Assembly (NCBI GenBank): GCA_009784575.1
Contig: WRBK01000015.1
Coordinates: 1 to 46,492 of the forward strand
DNA length: 46,492 nt
Reading direction: 5' to 3'
From: Defluviitaleaceae bacterium
GTDB lineage: Bacteria > Bacillota > Clostridia > Lachnospirales > WRAX01
The position numbers were made by a program, and so were the translations under genes. Below the pieces are notes generated by a model. It was not told where the DNA came from and made no database searches. It saw only the letters and a list, made by a program, of their open reading frames with translations. How positions within the stretch are numbered: the stretch's first letter is position 1; each line of letters begins with the position of its first letter. Shown here piece by piece: positions 32,869 to 41,177 of the stretch.

Positions 32869-34728
32869 ATGGAAAATCAATTTGAAAAAGGAAATCTGTC
32901 AATTAACAGCGAAAACATACTGCCCATTATAAAGAAATGGCTGTATTCCAGCGCAGATATTTTTGTGCGCGAGCTCGTTTCTAATGCGGCAGATGCTATT
33001 ACAAAATTAAACAGGCTAGATAGCTTAGGCGAGGCGCATTTATCAGAAAATGAAGAGTTTACCATCAAAATCGTGTTAGATAAAGATGCCCGTACAATAA
33101 AATTCATAGACAATGGCGTGGGCATGACAGCAGACGAAATCAAAAAATACATCAATCAAATAGCTTTTTCTGGCGCAACAGATTTTGTTAATCACTATAA
33201 AGAAAAAATGGATGCCGAGGGCGAAATCATCGGTCATTTTGGCTTGGGCTTTTATTCTGCTTTTATGGTAGCAGATAAAGTAGAGATAGATAGCCTATCG
33301 TATCGCGAAGGCGCAGAGCCTGCTCACTGGCTATGCGAAGGCGGCATAGAATTTGAAATCTCTAAGGGCAAAAGAAATGAGCGCGGCACCACTGTCACTT
33401 TACACATAAGCGAAGACGGCGAAGAATTTCTGGATGACTACAACCTGCGCCGCATCGCAAAAAAATATTGCGGTTTTATACCTGTAGACATTTTCTTTGA
33501 AAACGCCGCGGCAAAAACACATGACAAAGAGCCAATGAATGACAAAAACCCACTATGGCTCAAAAAAGCATCAGATGTTACGGATGAAGAATATAAAAAA
33601 TTCTATCATCAGGTATTTATGGATTACAATGAGCCACTTTTCTGGATACATCTAAATATGGACTATCCATTTAGGCTCAAAGGCATACTTTATTTCCCGC
33701 GCCTAAAGCATGAGTTGGATTCCATAGAAGGTCAGGTAAAACTCTTCTCAAACCAGGTATTTGTAGCAGATAATATCAAAGAGGTCATACCAGAATTTTT
33801 GCTTCTGCTAAAAGGCGTTATGGACTGCCCAGATTTGCCGCTCAATGTGTCGCGCAGCTTTTTGCAAAGCGATGGTTATGTGGAAAAGCTTTCGGGCTAT
33901 ATTGTGCGCAAGGTGGCGGACAAACTTATGTCGCTTTCACAAAACAATCGTGAGCAATATAATGTATACTGGGATGACATAAACCAATTCATTAAATACG
34001 GTTGCGTGCGCGAGTCAGATTTTTATGACAAATGCCGCGATGCAGTGCTTTATAAATCCACAAAAGGTGAATTTTTTACCCTCAAAGAATATATAGAGCG
34101 CAACGAGGAAAAGGTAGGCAAAAAGATAGTATATGCCAACAGCGCGCAACGTCAAAGCCAGTATATACGCATGTTTGAAGAGAATGATGTAGATGTGGTG
34201 CTATTAACCACTCGTCTGGATGCGCCTTTTACCACGCACATAGAGGGCTTTGAAGAGGGCGTTAGCTTTGCGCGCATAGACTCTGAGCTTTCTGACATTA
34301 TGAAGAGCGAAAAGGATGGTAAAGATGCAAAAGAAACCAAAGAAGAAAAAGACCGCAAAAAGGGCTTGATAACAATCTTCAAAGAAGCCATAGGTATAAA
34401 AGGCTTGAATGTAGAGGTGCAAAGCTTTAAGAGCGAAAATATACCCGCGATGATATTTCTATCCGAAGAAAGCCGCCGTGTGCAAGAAATGAGCAAAATC
34501 TTTAATATGAAGATAGGCGATGGCAAAGTAGACGAAAAGCTCATTCTTAATGATACCAATGAGCTTGTAAAATTGTTGTCGGAAGGCAATCTGGACAAAG
34601 ATGATGCCAGAATTGTTTGCGAGCATATATGGGATATGGCAAGCCTAAGCCAAGGTCATCTTTCACCAGAGCGCATGGAGAAGTTTATAGAGCGCAATAC
34701 TGTGATTTTGCGGGAATTTGTGAGGTAA
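32869..34728 (+). CDS. htpG: molecular chaperone HtpG (Hsp90)
   Basis: A 619-residue ATP-dependent chaperone. N-terminal ATPase domain: QFEKGNLSINSENILP, FVRELVSNAADAITKL, IDNGVGMTADEI and IGHFGLGFYSAFMVADKV; middle domain with PLFWIHLNMDYPFRLKGILYFP and PLNVSRSFLQSDG; then the C-terminal dimer domain. The linker near 475-490 (DGKDAKETKEEKDRKK) is charged. It helps fold client proteins under stress. AAGAGGTGGATAACA precedes the ATG. No CIRCE or other heat-shock site was seen, so it may be part of the operon that starts at 31077. Confidence 0.97.
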   Translation: MENQFEKGNLSINSENILPIIKKWLYSSADIFVRELVSNAADAITKLNRLDSLGEAHLSENEEFTIKIVLDKDARTIKFIDNGVGMTADEIKKYINQIAFSGATDFVNHYKEKMDAEGEIIGHFGLGFYSAFMVADKVEIDSLSYREGAEPAHWLCEGGIEFEISKGKRNERGTTVTLHISEDGEEFLDDYNLRRIAKKYCGFIPVDIFFENAAAKTHDKEPMNDKNPLWLKKASDVTDEEYKKFYHQVFMDYNEPLFWIHLNMDYPFRLKGILYFPRLKHELDSIEGQVKLFSNQVFVADNIKEVIPEFLLLLKGVMDCPDLPLNVSRSFLQSDGYVEKLSGYIVRKVADKLMSLSQNNREQYNVYWDDINQFIKYGCVRESDFYDKCRDAVLYKSTKGEFFTLKEYIERNEEKVGKKIVYANSAQRQSQYIRMFEENDVDVVLLTTRLDAPFTTHIEGFEEGVSFARIDSELSDIMKSEKDGKDAKETKEEKDRKKGLITIFKEAIGIKGLNVEVQSFKSENIPAMIFLSEESRRVQEMSKIFNMKIGDGKVDEKLILNDTNELVKLLSEGNLDKDDARIVCEHIWDMASLSQGHLSPERMEKFIERNTVILREFVR

Positions 34729-34732
34729 ATAC

Positions 34733-35383
34733 ATGGCAGAAGTAATTTTTGTTGATGGCGTAGAGGTTAATGTTACTAATGAGGAAAAATATATTTTCGT
34801 TAAAGGCTTAACTGCTAATACAACAGAGGGCGTTTGGGGTTTTATCACGCAGAATTATAGCGGCTATGAAGTGGATTTTAGCTTTAATAATGTTGATGCG
34901 CCGCCTATTGACTTTTTTATCAAGATAGGGGCGCGTTTGCTAGAAGAATCCACACAGCTCACTCTACTGTCAGAAAATTTTTTAGAGCAACCCATGCCAG
35001 AAGGTATTATAAAAATCACCAATGCAAATTTTGAAGACTTTGCGCAGATACATGATGCAGAGCAGACCGACATGTATTGGACTGGAGATAGACTGCGCCA
35101 AGATTTAGAAAATTGGGAGATATACGCCATATATGAAAATAGCAAGATAAGCGACTATATTGTCTTTAGTCCACCGCGCGAAAGCATCTTTGCGGCGTAC
35201 GGAAAGAACCCAGAAAACAAAGTCGCACTTTTGTCTGCCGTAGCCAATACATCCTTTACAAAATCTGATGCTCCGATTTATTTTTATACAGAAAGCCATG
35301 AGCTGGCAGAACAAGAAGCGGCATTGAAGCTAGGCTTTGAGCAAGCAGGGCAACTGGTAGTATATCAAGTGAAGGTGGAGTGA
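34733..35383 (+). CDS. GNAT-like protein, 216 residues
   Basis: A soluble two-part protein: residues 1-90 are an unrecognised N-terminal region; residues 97-216 read like a GNAT fold (IKITNANFEDFAQIHDAEQTD, ending in ALKLGFEQAGQLVVYQV, the usual final strand of the fold). The acetyl-CoA loop (Q/RxxGxG/A) is not obvious, so activity is doubtful. It starts 4 bases after htpG and ends 3 bases before the P-loop gene, clearly one operon. Confidence 0.55.
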   Translation: MAEVIFVDGVEVNVTNEEKYIFVKGLTANTTEGVWGFITQNYSGYEVDFSFNNVDAPPIDFFIKIGARLLEESTQLTLLSENFLEQPMPEGIIKITNANFEDFAQIHDAEQTDMYWTGDRLRQDLENWEIYAIYENSKISDYIVFSPPRESIFAAYGKNPENKVALLSAVANTSFTKSDAPIYFYTESHELAEQEAALKLGFEQAGQLVVYQVKVE

Positions 35384-35386
35384 TTT

Positions 35387-35935
35387 ATGAAATTGGTGGT
35401 TTTAATTGGCGCAGGTGCTGTTGGCAAAATGACTGTTGGTCAAGAGCTAGCTAAGATAACAGACCTGCGGCTATATCACGGGCATATGGATATAGAGCTT
35501 GATATTGCAGTATTTGGCAAACGCACGAGAGTTAGTCATCACATACGCGAAGTTGTTTTTGAGGAGTTTGCTAAGTCCGAGCTTTATGGCATGATTTTTA
35601 CATTCATGTGGGCTTTTGACCAGCAATCCAATTGGGATTATATTGACCGCCTTGTGGATATCTTTAGGCGCGAGTGCGCAGACATTTATTATATCGAACT
35701 TGTTGCCCCGCAAGAGGTGCGGCTGGCTAGAAATATAACAGAAAATAGATTACAAAACAAAGCCACCAAAAGAAATATAGAATGGTCTAATACGAATGTA
35801 AAAAGCGAGGATGAAAACTACCGCCTCGTAAGTAATGATGGCGAGCTGGCTTTTGAAAACTACATAAAAATTGATAATTCTGATTTATCGCCAGATGTAG
35901 TGGCAAATATGATCAAGATTACATTTAACCTATAG
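35387..35935 (+). CDS. P-loop nucleotide kinase-like protein
   Basis: A 182-residue protein beginning with MKLVVLIGAGAVGKMTVGQEL, a Walker A of the nucleotide/shikimate-kinase type (GAGAVGKM), and a later IELVAPQEVRLARN stretch. It resembles small AAA_33/AAA_18-type kinases of unknown substrate. GGTGGAGTGATTT precedes the ATG. It lies 3 bases behind the GNAT-like gene and may work on the same small molecule, by inference. Confidence 0.65.
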   Translation: MKLVVLIGAGAVGKMTVGQELAKITDLRLYHGHMDIELDIAVFGKRTRVSHHIREVVFEEFAKSELYGMIFTFMWAFDQQSNWDYIDRLVDIFRRECADIYYIELVAPQEVRLARNITENRLQNKATKRNIEWSNTNVKSEDENYRLVSNDGELAFENYIKIDNSDLSPDVVANMIKITFNL

Positions 35936-35954
35936 ATAAAAAGGAGAGGACGAC

Positions 35955-37022
35955 ATGAAAAAGAAGACTGTTACAGCAATATTGATGCTCTTACTTGCTT
36001 TCGGTATAGCAGGTGCTGTGGGCGTAATGGCAAACGAAATCAGTGTAACCATTGACGGCATAGCCGTAGACTTTGAAGGGCAGCCGCCTACGATTGTAGA
36101 TGGGCGTACGCTAGTACCCGTGCGTGGTGTTTTTGAGCATTTGGGCTTTACTGTAAGCTGGGAGCAGTCCACGCAACAGGTTATTCTGCTTAGGAATTCA
36201 GACCTTAGAAATGTGATTATTTTTGTGGGCAGAGACACATTTACTGCAAATGGAGCTTTTCATGAACTAGAAGTGCCTGCACAAATTATTGATGGGCGTA
36301 CCATGTTGCCTATACGTGCCGTGTTGGAGAGCGTAGGATATGAGGTGGATTGGCATGAGGCTACAAATACGGTTGTTGTAACCTCGCCTGATACACCTAT
36401 TTCTGGAAATATTTCTAACATTTCAGATGACCGTTCGTTCAATTTTGCCTTCGCTGAAGGCTATATACCAGACCTAGAGCGGCTTGCCTTCAATGAGGAA
36501 ATGTTTACGTGGGTTGTTATACAGGGTGGCCTTTGGCAGGTTCATGGTTCACTAATGTTTGGTCATTCCATGACCTTTGGCATAGAGGGACACGGTGTGC
36601 ATGGGTTGTATGGTTTATTTGACGTTGGTATTCTCGAGGGTGCTAATGTTGGAGAAATTGTTGAGGCTTTGGTATGGATTTCGGAATTTGAAAATCTAGG
36701 CTTCTATTTATTACGCTCTTGGAGTACGCTACATATCAATGAAGAGGGGACATTTGCCATCCTTAGCATCCCTGCATGGTATGCATTTGCTGATATCTTT
36801 ACAACATTCTTCTTTGCCGCTCAAGAGATGCCAAATGGTGACATTCTCTCGTTGCATATGTTTATTTTCCTTAATGAGCTAACCGAAGCGGATTTTGCCT
36901 TTTTGGATGCATTTTCTGAGCAGCTAGGATACGATTTTTTGGCAACCGCCGCTGGGGATATGGAAAGGGCTTTGGCTGTAAGCAGATTTATGATGGGTAT
37001 TTTTGGGGATGACTCTGAGTAG
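35955..37022 (+). CDS. secreted protein with copper amine oxidase-like (stalk) domain
   Basis: A 355-residue protein with a Sec signal (MKKKTVTAILMLLLAFGIAGA, cleavage near VMA-NE) and an N-terminal stalk domain in two repeats: PTIVDGRTLVPVRGVFEHLG and then AQIIDGRTMLPIRAVLESVG. This domain is common on clostridial surface proteins and binds the cell wall or mediates assembly. The C-terminal 210 residues are not recognised. AAAAGGAGAGGACGAC is a strong ribosome binding site. 19 bases after the P-loop gene. Confidence 0.8.
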   Translation: MKKKTVTAILMLLLAFGIAGAVGVMANEISVTIDGIAVDFEGQPPTIVDGRTLVPVRGVFEHLGFTVSWEQSTQQVILLRNSDLRNVIIFVGRDTFTANGAFHELEVPAQIIDGRTMLPIRAVLESVGYEVDWHEATNTVVVTSPDTPISGNISNISDDRSFNFAFAEGYIPDLERLAFNEEMFTWVVIQGGLWQVHGSLMFGHSMTFGIEGHGVHGLYGLFDVGILEGANVGEIVEALVWISEFENLGFYLLRSWSTLHINEEGTFAILSIPAWYAFADIFTTFFFAAQEMPNGDILSLHMFIFLNELTEADFAFLDAFSEQLGYDFLATAAGDMERALAVSRFMMGIFGDDSE

Positions 37023-37051
37023 ACGATAAAAACACTAAAGGAGAGATAAAA

Positions 37052-37693
37052 ATGGACAAAAAAATCAACATAATCAAAAAACTAGGCGAAGAAAAACTGG
37101 TAGCCGTTATCCGCGCAGAAAGCGAAGAACAAGGCTTTAAGATAGTGGATGCTGTGAAAAAAGGCGGCATAAAATTTCTGGAGGTAACACTAACTGTGCC
37201 TAGTGCAGTAGATATCATCCGCGAGCTTGTAAAAAGATACAAAGATGATGAAGTATACATTGGCGCAGGTACAGTGCTAGACCCAGAAACCGCGCGCATA
37301 GCTATCTTAGCGGGCGCATCATACATCGTTAGCCCATGCTTCTGCCCAGAGGTCATGAAAATGTGCAACCGCTACCGCGTACCTATTATGCCTGGCGCAC
37401 AAACCGTGCGCGAGGTGGTGCAAAGCCTAGAAATGGGCGCGGATATCGTTAAAGTATTCCCAGGCGATGCCTTTAACCCTAGCATTATCAAAAGCTTCAA
37501 AGGGCCTTTGCCGCAGGGTAATTTTATGCCTACTGGCGGCGTTTCGCTTAGCAATGTGAAAGATTGGCTAGCGGCTGGCGCATATGCCGTGGGTACAGGC
37601 AGCAGCCTAACAGCAGGCGCGAAAACAGGCGACTACGTAGCTGTAGAAGAGGAAGCGCGTAAGTTTGTGGCAGAAGTGGCAAAGTATAAATAA
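37052..37693 (+). CDS. eda: 2-dehydro-3-deoxyphosphogluconate (KDPG) aldolase
   Basis: A 213-residue aldolase that splits KDPG into pyruvate and glyceraldehyde-3-phosphate. KFLEVTLTVP (Glu44), GAGTVLDPE, FCPEVM and ADIVKVFPGDAF (Lys134, the Schiff-base lysine), then MPTGGVSLSNV (phosphate binding) mark the family. AAAGGAGAGATAAAA precedes the ATG. No KDG kinase or uronate gene is near, so its pathway cannot be set by context. A bidirectional terminator follows. Confidence 0.93.
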   Translation: MDKKINIIKKLGEEKLVAVIRAESEEQGFKIVDAVKKGGIKFLEVTLTVPSAVDIIRELVKRYKDDEVYIGAGTVLDPETARIAILAGASYIVSPCFCPEVMKMCNRYRVPIMPGAQTVREVVQSLEMGADIVKVFPGDAFNPSIIKSFKGPLPQGNFMPTGGVSLSNVKDWLAAGAYAVGTGSSLTAGAKTGDYVAVEEEARKFVAEVAKYK

Positions 37694-37705
37694 TGATATG
37701 CAACA

Positions 37706-37738
37706 AAAAGCGGCTCTCATAGCGAGAGCCGCTTTTTT
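37706..37738. terminator. bidirectional terminator between eda and tRNA-Val
   Basis: CGGCTCTC (37711-37718) pairs with GAGAGCCG (37724-37731). An A-run on the left and a T-run on the right make it work on both strands, ending eda rightwards and the tRNA leftwards. Confidence 0.9.
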
Positions 37739-37739
37739 A

Positions 37740-37812
37740 TGGGCAATAACGGAGTCGAACCGCTGACCCCATCCACGTCAAGGATGTGCTCTACCAGCTG
37801 AGCTAATTGCCC
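37740..37812 (-). tRNA. tRNA-Val (anticodon GAC)
   Basis: The minus strand gives a full cloverleaf: acceptor GGGCAAT/ATTGCCC, D arm with AGCTCAGCTGGTAGAGC, anticodon arm CATCC-TTGACGT-GGATG with anticodon GAC, T arm with GGTTCGACTCC, and A as discriminator. No CCA is encoded. It decodes GUC/GUU valine codons. Confidence 0.95.
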
Positions 37813-37829
37813 TTTTATCCGCAAGAACC

Positions 37830-37858
37830 AATATAACATAGTTATGTAACCGTGTCAA
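37830..37858 (-). promoter_or_regulatory. promoter of tRNA-Val
   Basis: On the minus strand TTGACA (37858-37853), a 17-base spacer and TATATT (37835-37830), about 18 bases from the tRNA 5' end. Confidence 0.8.
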
Positions 37859-37943
37859 GTTCTATAGTAAAATTACTGAATTATTCGCGGCAAAGTTGTT
37901 TCACCAGCGAACAGCTACCTTTCTTGAGTTTTCAACACCTTCT

Positions 37944-38069
37944 TTAGCTGGTTGCATAGAACCTTTTTGTTTTATCTTCTTTGTTACTTAATCCCATTTT
38001 TGCTCTTAGTTCAATAGGTAATATTAAACGTCCTATTTCATCAATCTTTCTTGAGCAGCATTTTTCCAT
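37944..38069 (-). CDS. AbrB/SpoVT-like mini-protein, 41 residues
   Basis: MEKCCSRKIDEIGRLILPIE and the following LRAKMGL match the swapped-hairpin DNA-binding fold of AbrB-type transition regulators, but the protein ends after 41 residues with NKEDKTKRFYATS. A full AbrB N-domain is about 50 residues, so this is near-minimal or cut short. AGGAGG (38078-38083) lies 8 bases before ATG 38069, a strong ribosome binding site that argues for a real gene. It is divergent from the predicted small RNA promoter at 38118 and could bind the palindrome there; this is inference. A truncated remnant is the other reading. Confidence 0.6.
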   Translation of the reverse strand: MEKCCSRKIDEIGRLILPIELRAKMGLSNKEDKTKRFYATS

Positions 38070-38117
38070 TAAAAATACCTCCTTTTCTGGTCTTGTTGAC
38101 CTTGGCTGTTTTGGTCG

Positions 38118-38147
38118 TTGACAAATAAGCCTGAGTTGGGGTATAAT
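38118..38147 (+). promoter_or_regulatory. consensus promoter with a palindrome around its -10 box
   Basis: TTGACA (38118-38123), an 18-base spacer and TATAAT (38142-38147), both perfect. AGCCTGAG (38128-38135) and CTCAGGCT (38151-38158) form an 8-bp inverted repeat that spans the spacer, the -10 box and the start site, as a repressor operator would. Confidence 0.75.
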
Positions 38148-38153
38148 CATCTC

Positions 38154-38225
38154 AGGCTCTTAAGGGCTGTGTTTGTGCTTGTCCGACTTGGTTTAGTCGC
38201 TTTTGACGGACAAGCACTTTTATTT
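38154..38225 (+). ncRNA. predicted small RNA ending in a terminator hairpin
   Basis: Transcription from the promoter would start near 38154 and end at GTGCTTGTCCG (38175-38185) paired with CGGACAAGCAC (38207-38217), followed by TTTTATTT. The loop can form an alternative stem CGACT/AGTCG. No ORF of note fits in the roughly 70 bases, so the product would be a small RNA. Confidence 0.5.
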
Positions 38226-38465
38226 GCCCTTATTTTTTGTAATGGATGATATAGCAAGCATATTGGGCTGCGGGTAAGCTTTTTTAGCAAATACCATCCT
38301 ACAATGACTTTATTCTACAATAATTTACCATATATGTCAAGGATTTATTTCTAAACGATAAGAAGTGTTTAACCCCGTAGGGGCGACTAAGAGCCGCCCC
38401 TACGAAATGTACTCGCCAATAAGTTCCCCCCTCCAACCCACCCTAATGCATTCAACAAAAAAGTC
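38226..38465. other. non-coding stretch between the small RNA and blaI
   Basis: No gene is supported in these 240 bases. The only clear structure is the palindromic repeat at 38376-38404. Confidence 0.5.
38376..38404. repeat. palindromic repeat, same family as the terminator at 4350
   Basis: CGTAGGGGCG (38376-38385) and CGCCCCTACG (38395-38404) form a perfect 10-bp inverted repeat. Its reverse complement matches 22 of 23 bases of 4350-4372. Confidence 0.75.
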
Positions 38466-38522
38466 TTGACATACCCAGACTATTATGATAGTATAAATAA
38501 GTCGACAAACTATTGCAATAGT
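38466..38522 (+). promoter_or_regulatory. blaI promoter with two 14-bp operators
   Basis: TTGACA (38466-38471) is followed by a -10 region within TAGTATAAA (38490-38498). Two dyads, ACTATTATGATAGT (38479-38492) and ACTATTGCAATAGT (38509-38522, perfect), have centres 30 bp apart, about three helical turns. They flank the -10 and the start, as BlaI/MecI operators do. Confidence 0.8.
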
Positions 38523-38541
38523 ATAGAAAGGATGGTCATAT

Positions 38542-38901
38542 ATGAGCATAAAGTTATTTGATTCTGAATTAAAGGTAATGGAGGTGGTTTGGGAACAAAA
38601 GAATGTGACCGCTAAAACTATAGCGGAAGCCCTCGCCAAATCGATAGGCTGGAACAAAAATACTACATATACAGTTATCAAAAAATGCGTAGAAAAAGGG
38701 GCAATAGAAAGGGTTGAGCCAAACTTTATCTGCCGCGCCCTTGTTAGCAAAGAGGATGTGCAAGGCGCAGAGATAGACGAGCTAGTAAACAAATTGTTTG
38801 GCGGCTCTACGGAACTGCTTTTTGCATCTTTAGTAGGTCATAAAAAGTTGCCAGATGATATGCTTGAAAAGCTAAAGAAGATAGTGGGTGAGCCACAATG
38901 A
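38542..38901 (+). CDS. BlaI/MecI/CopY family transcriptional repressor
   Basis: A 119-residue winged-helix repressor. The start KLFDSELKVMEVVWEQKNVTAKTIAEAL and GWNKNTTYTVIKKCVEKGAIE are the DNA-binding half; the second half dimerises and is cut by the partner protease in the family. It most likely binds the two dyads in its own promoter. AAAGGATGG precedes the ATG. The stop overlaps the ATG of the M56 gene (ATGA). Confidence 0.92.
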   Translation: MSIKLFDSELKVMEVVWEQKNVTAKTIAEALAKSIGWNKNTTYTVIKKCVEKGAIERVEPNFICRALVSKEDVQGAEIDELVNKLFGGSTELLFASLVGHKKLPDDMLEKLKKIVGEPQ

Positions 38902-41018
38902 ATATTTTATTAGAGATGTCGCTGGCAGGGTCATTGCTAATTATCGCAATAATCCTTATTCGAGCATTGCTAATGCACAGGCTGCCCAAAAAGACCTTTG
39001 TCGCGCTATGGTTCGTGGCTTTGTTTCAACTGCTTGTGCCGCTTTCCATGCCTTCACAAATAAGCATATTCAACCTAATGAGCACAAATAGCGATACCTA
39101 CACCCAATCAAACTCGCCCATGCCTCAGCCAGATATTTCGCATATCGCTATGCCCGATTTCGCTTGGCAAAACCAAGGTCAGGGGCAAGCAAATTTTCCT
39201 GCACCTAATGCACCATCTTACGCAACCATAAACGTTACAAATGCACCAGACCCCTTGATGGTGATATATCTATCTGGGTTAGTTATATTAGCGGTCATTT
39301 TTGTTGCGTTATATATCAAAAACCATAGAGAACTTGCAAAGTCCCTGCCCATTTCAAATAGTTTTATAGCAGGATGGCTAAACAAGTATAAGCTAAAAAG
39401 GCGCATAAGCATACGTATTTCTGATAAAATTACGACACCCCTCACCTATGGCGTGCTTAACCCTACCATTATTTTACCCAAAGATACGGACTGGGTCAAT
39501 GAAAATGAACTAAATTATGTGCTTGCCCATGAGCTTATCCACATCAAACGCTTTGATGCGTCTACAAAGCTTATATTAGTAGCAGCATTATGCATCCATT
39601 GGTTTAATCCCCTTGTTTGGGTGATGTATTTTCTTTTTAACAGGGACATGGAGATTTCTTGTGATGAAGCAGTCATAAATATGTTTGGCAAAGATTCAAA
39701 GCAAAGCTATGCCCTAACCCTAATAAATGCGGCACAGCGCAGAAACCACATGCCCGCTTTACACAACTATTTTAGCAAATATGCTATCGAAGAAAGGATA
39801 AAAGCTATTATGAAAATGAAAAATAAAACGATAATAGGAACTATTGCGGCTGTTTTGGTTGTAGTGGCTACAGCTACGGTCTTTGCAACCACCAGGGCAG
39901 AAAACGATGGCCCATCAGCTCTGACCGCTTCAACCCAGACACAATTTGAAATTGATGTGTATGATTTTATTAATGGTGTGCCAGATGAAAATGTTATCTC
40001 TGCCGAAAAAGCTGCACAGATTGCTGCGGATATGCTTACCAGGGTGTTTGGTGCCGAGCTAGATGGCATTACGATACAGATGGCTTATTCCCATCATACA
40101 TGGTCTCATACTTGGAATGGCATGTTTACTCCCCATGGCAGCGATTGGGCGAAATTTAACTTTTCTGTGGATGCAGAAACTGGCGAATTAATAAGCATTC
40201 ACTATAGCCCATGGAACGACCAGTTAAATGTCATTGATTTTGAAACCTTTAACCACACAGAACCAACAATGCAACAAAATGATGAATTTGCAAGGCTTGC
40301 CATGGATATATCGCAAAGGTATAATCTCTTGGACAGTACACCCAAAAGAGCAAGGCTCGTTGAGAGGCTTGGTGTAAACCCAACCCAAGCAACAGGCGAA
40401 CCCGCAATGATAGGTGCTATCGTTGCTGTTCAATGCGAAAGCGGCAATGTAGCTATTTTGAGTTTTTATAAGTTTTTGGATAATGCCCCAGCCCTGACAT
40501 CAATAACCTTTGAATCAGATTCCTCTTGGAAATCTTGGCTCCAGTTTGAGATTAACTGGATTAAATATGGCTCTGAGGTATCGATTACAGAAAAACCGCA
40601 AGAAAATAGCGACGAAGTAATTCAGCTACCTTTTCAATGGCCTCTAGCCGAAGTTGGTCAGATTACAAGTGGGTTTGGGCAGCGCATTCATCCCGAAACA
40701 GGCAGAAATGAATTTCATACAGGGTTAGATATAGCCGCGCAAGAAGGCGCGCCTATACTAGCAGCAAGGGATGGCCATGTAACATTTTCTGGCGAGATTG
40801 AGGGTTTTGGAAATACGGTGATAATTTATCATGGAGACGGCTACAGCACTCTATATGCTCATAACTTGGCAAATCACGTAACAGAGGGGCAATTTGTGCA
40901 TCAAGGTGAACATATTGCTGATGTTGGTTCAACAGGCGCATCAATAGGCTCTCATTTGCATTTTGAGCTACGCCTAAATGATACGCCCATAGACCCTTAT
41001 CACATTAGGGATAGATAG
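38898..41018 (+). CDS. BlaR1-like M56 membrane protease fused to an M23 (LytM) peptidase domain
   Basis: A 706-residue sensor-type protein. Residues 1-335 are the BlaR1/MecR1 protease: membrane spans near 8-25, 35-50, 120-140, 225-250 and 310-330, with HELIHIKR (211-218, zinc site) and CDEAV (255-259). Instead of the penicillin-binding sensor domain, the outer part has a PepSY-like region (about 350-560) and an M23 peptidase domain (about 585-706) with FHTGLD (His607, Asp611), TLYAHN (His655) and SHLHFE (His686, His688), all ligands present. M23 enzymes cut peptidoglycan crosslinks. The pair with BlaI suggests that binding to, or cutting of, cell wall by the outer domain is passed on to degrade the repressor; this is inference. 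No beta-lactamase gene is present. Confidence 0.88.
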   Translation: MNILLEMSLAGSLLIIAIILIRALLMHRLPKKTFVALWFVALFQLLVPLSMPSQISIFNLMSTNSDTYTQSNSPMPQPDISHIAMPDFAWQNQGQGQANFPAPNAPSYATINVTNAPDPLMVIYLSGLVILAVIFVALYIKNHRELAKSLPISNSFIAGWLNKYKLKRRISIRISDKITTPLTYGVLNPTIILPKDTDWVNENELNYVLAHELIHIKRFDASTKLILVAALCIHWFNPLVWVMYFLFNRDMEISCDEAVINMFGKDSKQSYALTLINAAQRRNHMPALHNYFSKYAIEERIKAIMKMKNKTIIGTIAAVLVVVATATVFATTRAENDGPSALTASTQTQFEIDVYDFINGVPDENVISAEKAAQIAADMLTRVFGAELDGITIQMAYSHHTWSHTWNGMFTPHGSDWAKFNFSVDAETGELISIHYSPWNDQLNVIDFETFNHTEPTMQQNDEFARLAMDISQRYNLLDSTPKRARLVERLGVNPTQATGEPAMIGAIVAVQCESGNVAILSFYKFLDNAPALTSITFESDSSWKSWLQFEINWIKYGSEVSITEKPQENSDEVIQLPFQWPLAEVGQITSGFGQRIHPETGRNEFHTGLDIAAQEGAPILAARDGHVTFSGEIEGFGNTVIIYHGDGYSTLYAHNLANHVTEGQFVHQGEHIADVGSTGASIGSHLHFELRLNDTPIDPYHIRDR

Positions 41019-41071
41019 CATATCATTATAGCGAAAAGTCCTGACGAGGGTTTGCATTTTGGCATAAACCA

Positions 41072-41177
41072 CCCTGTCAATTGGTATAACAATCAAGAAG
41101 AGGTCTCCATTGCGGAGTCTGCACGGTTCGCTTGGCGATAGCACATTAAAGATATATGTACCGACCAATTGGCAGGG
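41072..41177 (+). other. long-range inverted repeat enclosing a 78-base loop
   Basis: CCCTGTCAATTGGT (41072-41085) pairs with ACCAATTGGCAGGG (41164-41177) at 13 of 14 positions. The loop contains short hairpins around CTCC/GGAG and GTTCGCTTGGCGAT. It lies between the M56 gene and the stalk-like lipoprotein gene and may be part of the mRNA leader of the latter or a structured RNA. Confidence 0.4.
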
